Shown here: positions 60,568 through 64,000 of the stretch, piece after piece
Layout of the letters: each line of letters opens with the position of its first letter
Numbering within the stretch: the stretch's first letter is position 1
Origin: JBAZWV01 sp964393325
Lineage (GTDB): Bacteria; Patescibacteriota; Patescibacteriia; 2-12-FULL-60-25
DNA length: 64,000 bases
Assembly (NCBI GenBank): GCA_964393325.1
Contig: CAYMTE010000003.1
Span: 1-64,000 of the forward strand
Reading direction: 5' to 3'
Translations under genes and position numbers: made by a program
The notes under the pieces: generated by a model
Databases searched by the model: none
Told to the model about the DNA's origin: nothing
What the model saw: the letters and a program-made list of their open reading frames with translations, nothing else

Positions 60568-61550
60568 CTCCACTCACGCAAGAACATATTGATGCGTATC
60601 TCGCTGTGATCCCGTCTGCACGACGAGACGAGCCGATCGCGCCAAAGATGTATCTCAAAATCGGCGGGCCGGCGCGGTTATTCGTGGTGGCTAATTCGTC
60701 GGAAGAACTTCTTGCGGCGGTTCATGCGGCAACGAAGGTGGGTATTCCGTGGTACGTGTTCGGTGGTGGGTCGAATATGCTCGTGTCTGATGAGGGATAT
60801 GAGGGCGTATTGATCCAGGCGGCGAGCCGCGCGGTTCGTATCGAAGGCACGCGGATCATCGCGGATGCGGGATGTTTGAGTGGGGTTATTGCAAAGAACG
60901 CCGTTCGTGCCGGACTTGTCGGATTTGAATGGGGCGTCGGACTTCCGGGTACGATCGGCGGCGCCGTGTATGGGAATGCGGGATGTTTTGGGGGCGAGAT
61001 GAAGGACGTTGTGGAATCCGTGCATGCGTATACAGTTCGTGAACAGCGCGACGTCGTGTTAACCGGCGATGCGTGTGAGTTCGGGTATCGAGAAAGTATG
61101 TTTAAGCGTGAGCCGCACGTTATTTTGGATGTGACGCTCGCGCTGCACGAAGGTGATTCGGCGGCGGCGCAGCAAAAGCTCGAAGAGATCATGGCAAAGC
61201 GGAAAGACACGCAGCCGCAAGGGGCATTTACGGCCGGATGCTTGTTTAAGAATATTGCGTATCAAGATGAATCCGTTTTGGAGACGGCGAAACGTGAGCT
61301 AGCAATTCCTCCGGAGATGCTCGCTGCGAAGCGAATTCCTGCTGGATGGGTGATTGATCAGCTCGGTCTCAAGGGGAAGACGATTGGCAAGGCACAGGTC
61401 TCGCCGGTACACGGGAATTTTTTGGTGAATCTTGGTGGTGCGCGGGCGAGCGACGTGATTCAGCTCTCGAGCATCATAAAAATGAATGTACGAGACAGGC
61501 TGGGTCTCTTGTTGCAAGACGAGGTTCAGTACGTTGGATTTGATCGATGA
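60564..61550 (+). CDS. murB: UDP-N-acetylenolpyruvoylglucosamine reductase
   Basis: A 328-residue flavoenzyme that reduces enolpyruvyl-UDP-GlcNAc to UDP-MurNAc. KIGGPARLFVVANS, WYVFGGGSNMLVSDEG and GFEWGVGLPGTIGGAVYGNAGCFGGEM (FAD-binding) are diagnostic. In the substrate loop the general-acid serine (GSxFKNP) is replaced by cysteine: TAGCLFKN. The protein ends with the short C-terminal domain of type II enzymes. It overlaps murC by four bases. Confidence 0.97.
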   Translation: MTPLTQEHIDAYLAVIPSARRDEPIAPKMYLKIGGPARLFVVANSSEELLAAVHAATKVGIPWYVFGGGSNMLVSDEGYEGVLIQAASRAVRIEGTRIIADAGCLSGVIAKNAVRAGLVGFEWGVGLPGTIGGAVYGNAGCFGGEMKDVVESVHAYTVREQRDVVLTGDACEFGYRESMFKREPHVILDVTLALHEGDSAAAQQKLEEIMAKRKDTQPQGAFTAGCLFKNIAYQDESVLETAKRELAIPPEMLAAKRIPAGWVIDQLGLKGKTIGKAQVSPVHGNFLVNLGGARASDVIQLSSIIKMNVRDRLGLLLQDEVQYVGFDR

Positions 61551-61641
61551 AGCGAATGATTCGCGCATGAGCGGAATGATTTGATCTAGATTTTTTTCGT
61601 TGTGCGTGGTATTTCATTCTGGCCACAAACGGAGGTGATGA

Positions 61642-62136
61642 ATGGATCGTGAGGATCTCTTGCGGCAGATTCCTTGGGTGAACCGGTTCGATCCGGCGCA
61701 ACTCTGTGAGGTATTAAAACAACGACGCGCAGTTCGCATCTTTCTGAACGAGGAGATGTCGACACATCTGCTCCGTCGTCTCTCGTATGACGTGTTGCTC
61801 GCCCTTGCGCCGCATCTCGTGCGGTATGCGAAGGTCGCGAACACGGAAGACGTGCTCTTTGCGTTTCTCGTCGCGATCCGTTTGGATCGTTGTCCCATTC
61901 AGCTGTGTATCGACGGCACATGGATTGAGGTTGAGCCGATAGCGCGCTCGATCATCGTCTGTGTCGGCGATGCATTACCGGAGTATCACAAGGCGTATCG
62001 CGCGTGCTCGTATCGGTGGAGCGATGAGCATGCTCGAGAGCTTCCTGTTGCTCTTGAGCCGGATCCATCGTCCCTTATGCCGAACGGTCAGCTTGTCCGC
62101 GAGCGAAAACGGACAATCTTGCAGAGGATTGACTAG
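61642..62136 (+). CDS. Orphan soluble protein with strong ribosome site
   Basis: A 164-residue mostly helical protein (QLCEVLKQRRAVRIFLNEEMSTHLLRRLSYDVLLALAPHL) with a beta part (IQLCIDGTWIEVEPIARSIIVCV). No family recognised. It has an ideal GGAGGTGA site two bases before GA-ATG and its own terminator, a prime example of the orphan class. Confidence 0.72.
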   Translation: MDREDLLRQIPWVNRFDPAQLCEVLKQRRAVRIFLNEEMSTHLLRRLSYDVLLALAPHLVRYAKVANTEDVLFAFLVAIRLDRCPIQLCIDGTWIEVEPIARSIIVCVGDALPEYHKAYRACSYRWSDEHARELPVALEPDPSSLMPNGQLVRERKRTILQRID

Positions 62137-62157
62137 ATGCGCGGAGCGTGTCTCTTG

Positions 62158-62181
62158 CCTGGCGTTCGCCGGGTTTTTTTT
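62158..62181 (+). terminator. Intrinsic terminator
   Basis: CCTGGCG, loop TT, CGCCGGG (one G-T pair) and eight Ts. Confidence 0.9.
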
Positions 62182-62182
62182 C

Positions 62183-62211
62183 TTGAAACGGGACAGCGTG
62201 GGGGATACGAT
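62183..62211 (+). promoter_or_regulatory. Promoter of hpf
   Basis: TTGAAA (62183-62188), 17-nt spacer, TACGAT (62206-62211), right behind the terminator of the previous gene and eight bases before the ATG at 62220. The in-frame ATG at 62214 is too close to the box to be transcribed. Confidence 0.7.
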
Positions 62212-62219
62212 AGATGCAT

Positions 62220-62537
62220 ATGACTATCAATATTCGAGCGACCGGAATGGAGCTCACGCCAGCAATTCGCCAGTACGCGGAAGACAAGTTTGGCGCGCTT
62301 GAGAAATTTGCGTCAGATATCCTTCAAATCGACCTTACGGTCGGCATGGAAACCAGTCATCATCAAAAGGGGGATATTTTTACGTGCGCGGCGAATGTTG
62401 AGGTGACGGGCGAGGTGTTGCGCGTAGAACGCGAGGCCGAGGATTTATACAAGGCGATTGATAAGGTGAAGGATCACTTGCGCGAAACGCTTGCACAGCG
62501 AAAAGAACGCATGATGGATGAACGTCGCGAGAAATAA
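62220..62537 (+). CDS. hpf: Ribosome hibernation-promoting factor, short form
   Basis: A 105-residue HPF/RaiA protein that docks in the 30S decoding groove and silences ribosomes under stress. NIRATGMELTPAIRQYAEDKFGALEKF, ANVEVTGEVLRVEREAEDLYKAIDKVKDHL and the lysine/arginine-rich end mark the beta-alpha-beta-beta-beta-alpha fold. The C-terminal dimerisation domain of long HPF is absent. It precedes secA by 49 nt, a frequent neighbour pair. Confidence 0.94.
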   Translation: MTINIRATGMELTPAIRQYAEDKFGALEKFASDILQIDLTVGMETSHHQKGDIFTCAANVEVTGEVLRVEREAEDLYKAIDKVKDHLRETLAQRKERMMDERREK

Positions 62538-62545
62538 GTCGGGGA

Positions 62546-62574
62546 TTGTCCAAAATCGTGTTTTCCGCTAAGAT
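62546..62574 (+). promoter_or_regulatory. Promoter of secA
   Basis: TTGTCC (62546-62551), 17-nt spacer, TAAGAT (62569-62574); the ATG lies 13 bases on, leaving a leader of about six bases without Shine-Dalgarno site. Confidence 0.55.
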
Positions 62575-62586
62575 CGTTCCACATCT

Positions 62587-64000
62587 ATGAGTATTCTGGG
62601 ACGCATTTTTGGCGATGCAAATCAACGAGAGATCAACACGCTGAAGCCCGTTATCGGACGCATTGCAGCGCTTGAGCCGTCAATACAAAGCTTGTCGGAC
62701 GAAGAGCTGTACGCGAAGACCGCGGAATTCAAGAAACGATTGGAACAAGGGGAGGCGTTGGATGATCTTCTTCCGGAGGCGTTTGCCGTCGCGCGTGACG
62801 CGTCGCGTCGTGTTTTGAAACAGCGACAATACGATGTTCAGCTCATGGGAGGGATCGCGCTGCATCGGGGCATGATCGCGGAAATGCGCACCGGAGAAGG
62901 GAAGACGCTTACCGCCGTTGCGGCGGTGTATTTGAATGCGCTCACCGGAAAAGGCGTTCACGTGGTGACGGTGAACGATTACCTCGCGCGACGTGACACG
63001 GTGTGGATGGGGCAGGTGTATCACGCGCTTGGTCTCACGGTGGGGTGTATCCAGCATGATGGCGGATTCCGATACGATCCTGCGTTTAAAGCAGAGCCGC
63101 AGCATGATGAATTGCGTGACGAGACTGGTTCATTCCGCGTGGACATGGATTATCTTCGTCCGGTGAGCCGACAAGAGGCGTATACCGCAGACATCACGTA
63201 CGGGACGAACAATGAATTCGGCTTTGACTATCTGCGTGACAACATGGTGGGCCGTCTCGAAGACATGGTGCAGCGCGAACTCAACTTCGCGATCGTGGAC
63301 GAAGTCGACTCTATTTTGATCGATGAGGCGCGCACGCCGCTCATCATTAGCGCGCCGGCCGAAGAGCCCGCGCAGTTGTATTATCGATTTGCCGAACTCG
63401 TTCCGCGACTCGAAGAAAAAACGGACTACGCAATTGACGAGAAGCTTCGCGCGGCGACGCTGACGGAATCCGGGATCGCAAAAATCGAACAATGGCTTGG
63501 CGTTGAAAATTTGTACGTCCAAGGCGGGATGAAGATGGTGCATCATTTGGAACAGGCGTTGCGAGCGCACGCGCTCTACAAGCGCGATCGCGATTATGTC
63601 GTGAAAGACAACGAAGTGATCATTGTGGATGAATTCACCGGCCGTCTCATGATCGGTCGCCGGTATTCCGAGGGGTTGCACCAGGCGATCGAAGCGAAAG
63701 AACGTGTGCCGATCCAGCGTGAGTCTGTGACAATGGCAACGATTACGTTTCAAAACTATTTCCGGTTGTACACGAAGCTGGCCGGCATGACCGGAACGGC
63801 GGCAACAGAAGCGGAAGAATTCCATAAGATCTACAAACTCGACGTGCTCACGATTCCGACGAATAAGGCGTCACAGCGTCGTGATCTTTCCGACCGCGTG
63901 TATAAGAACGAACTCGGAAAATTCAAAGCGGTTGTTCGTGAAATCAAAGAGCGGCATGCGACGGGTCAGCCGATCCTCGTTGGAACCGTGTCGATTGAGA
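62587..64000 (+). CDS. secA: Preprotein translocase ATPase SecA, N-terminal part (runs off window)
   Basis: The first 471 codons of SecA, the motor that drives exported proteins through SecYEG. Visible: helicase motif GGIALHRGMIAEMRTGEGKT (Walker A), VNDYLARRD, YGTNNEFGFDYLRDNM, the DEVDSILIDEARTPLIIS (Walker B) block, the preprotein cross-linking domain, IVDEFTGRLMIGRRYSEGLHQAIEAKE and LAGMTGTAATEAEEF. Everything matches a normal SecA. It serves the many signal-peptide proteins in this window. Confidence 0.98.
   Translation, partial: MSILGRIFGDANQREINTLKPVIGRIAALEPSIQSLSDEELYAKTAEFKKRLEQGEALDDLLPEAFAVARDASRRVLKQRQYDVQLMGGIALHRGMIAEMRTGEGKTLTAVAAVYLNALTGKGVHVVTVNDYLARRDTVWMGQVYHALGLTVGCIQHDGGFRYDPAFKAEPQHDELRDETGSFRVDMDYLRPVSRQEAYTADITYGTNNEFGFDYLRDNMVGRLEDMVQRELNFAIVDEVDSILIDEARTPLIISAPAEEPAQLYYRFAELVPRLEEKTDYAIDEKLRAATLTESGIAKIEQWLGVENLYVQGGMKMVHHLEQALRAHALYKRDRDYVVKDNEVIIVDEFTGRLMIGRRYSEGLHQAIEAKERVPIQRESVTMATITFQNYFRLYTKLAGMTGTAATEAEEFHKIYKLDVLTIPTNKASQRRDLSDRVYKNELGKFKAVVREIKERHATGQPILVGTVSIE

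Overview
The window reads as a chromosomal segment from a Candidate Phyla Radiation (Patescibacteria) bacterium that uses the standard genetic code. TGA ends many genes, several through ATGA start/stop overlaps, which argues against the code-25 lineages. The CPR reading is an inference. It rests on very compact packing, many small membrane or secreted proteins of no known family, a UvrC and UvrA shorter than usual, standalone murC-murB, and secreted proteins that share a domain often seen in CPR genomes. Class-level placement is not possible from sequence alone. The piece is a scaffold: 100 Ns at 17417-17516 are flanked by the same 55 bases on both sides, so the gap is almost certainly an unmerged overlap.

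Layout. 1-1.7 kb: 5' end of D-Ala-D-Ala ligase, an AT-rich membrane protein, a tRNA-derived structured element and tRNA-Ser(GGA). 1.9-4.7 kb: a secreted protein of eight cysteine-paired repeats. 4.8-11.7 kb: ZIP transporter, an ECF sigma / membrane protein / secreted helical protein operon, several orphan genes, DoxX and an anchored cytochrome b5-like protein. 11.9-15.1 kb: a 918-residue beta-helix surface protein and tRNA-Trp, whose 5' end is duplicated around a GIY-YIG nuclease fragment. 15-36 kb: small membrane proteins, a SemiSWEET / glycosyltransferase / membrane protein operon, two NUDIX-type proteins, LRR lipoprotein, VanW, PyrD, MsrA, HIT, a DMT transporter, two more large surface proteins, a methyltransferase-FemAB fusion with DUF817, glycerate kinase and an Rnl1-type RNA ligase. 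36-42 kb: uvrA, an mTERF-like helical protein and uvrC. 43-50 kb: mraZ-rsmH-ftsL-like, a membrane Clp ATPase, a WecA/MraY-type transferase, DUF192. 50-56 kb: rplU, zinc ribbon, recR-ybaB-dnaB, amino-acid permease, folD. 56-64 kb: an orphan gene with a structured leader, a candidate 350-nt structured RNA, glyA, murC-murB, an orphan gene, hpf and the 5' two thirds of secA.

Two expression styles stand out. Many conserved genes have a -10 box (several with a -35 box exactly 17 nt upstream) ending only 6-9 nt before the start codon and no Shine-Dalgarno sequence, as expected for leaderless mRNAs. Many orphan genes instead have a strong GGAGG site and their own intrinsic terminator. The most unusual items are this dichotomy, the candidate ncRNA at 57.35-57.70 kb, the tRNA-Trp/GIY-YIG rearrangement, the tRNA-tail-bounded element at 1.4-1.6 kb, a membrane-bound Clp ATPase with a dead first ATPase domain and no ClpP-binding tripeptide, and the repeat modules shared between surface proteins.
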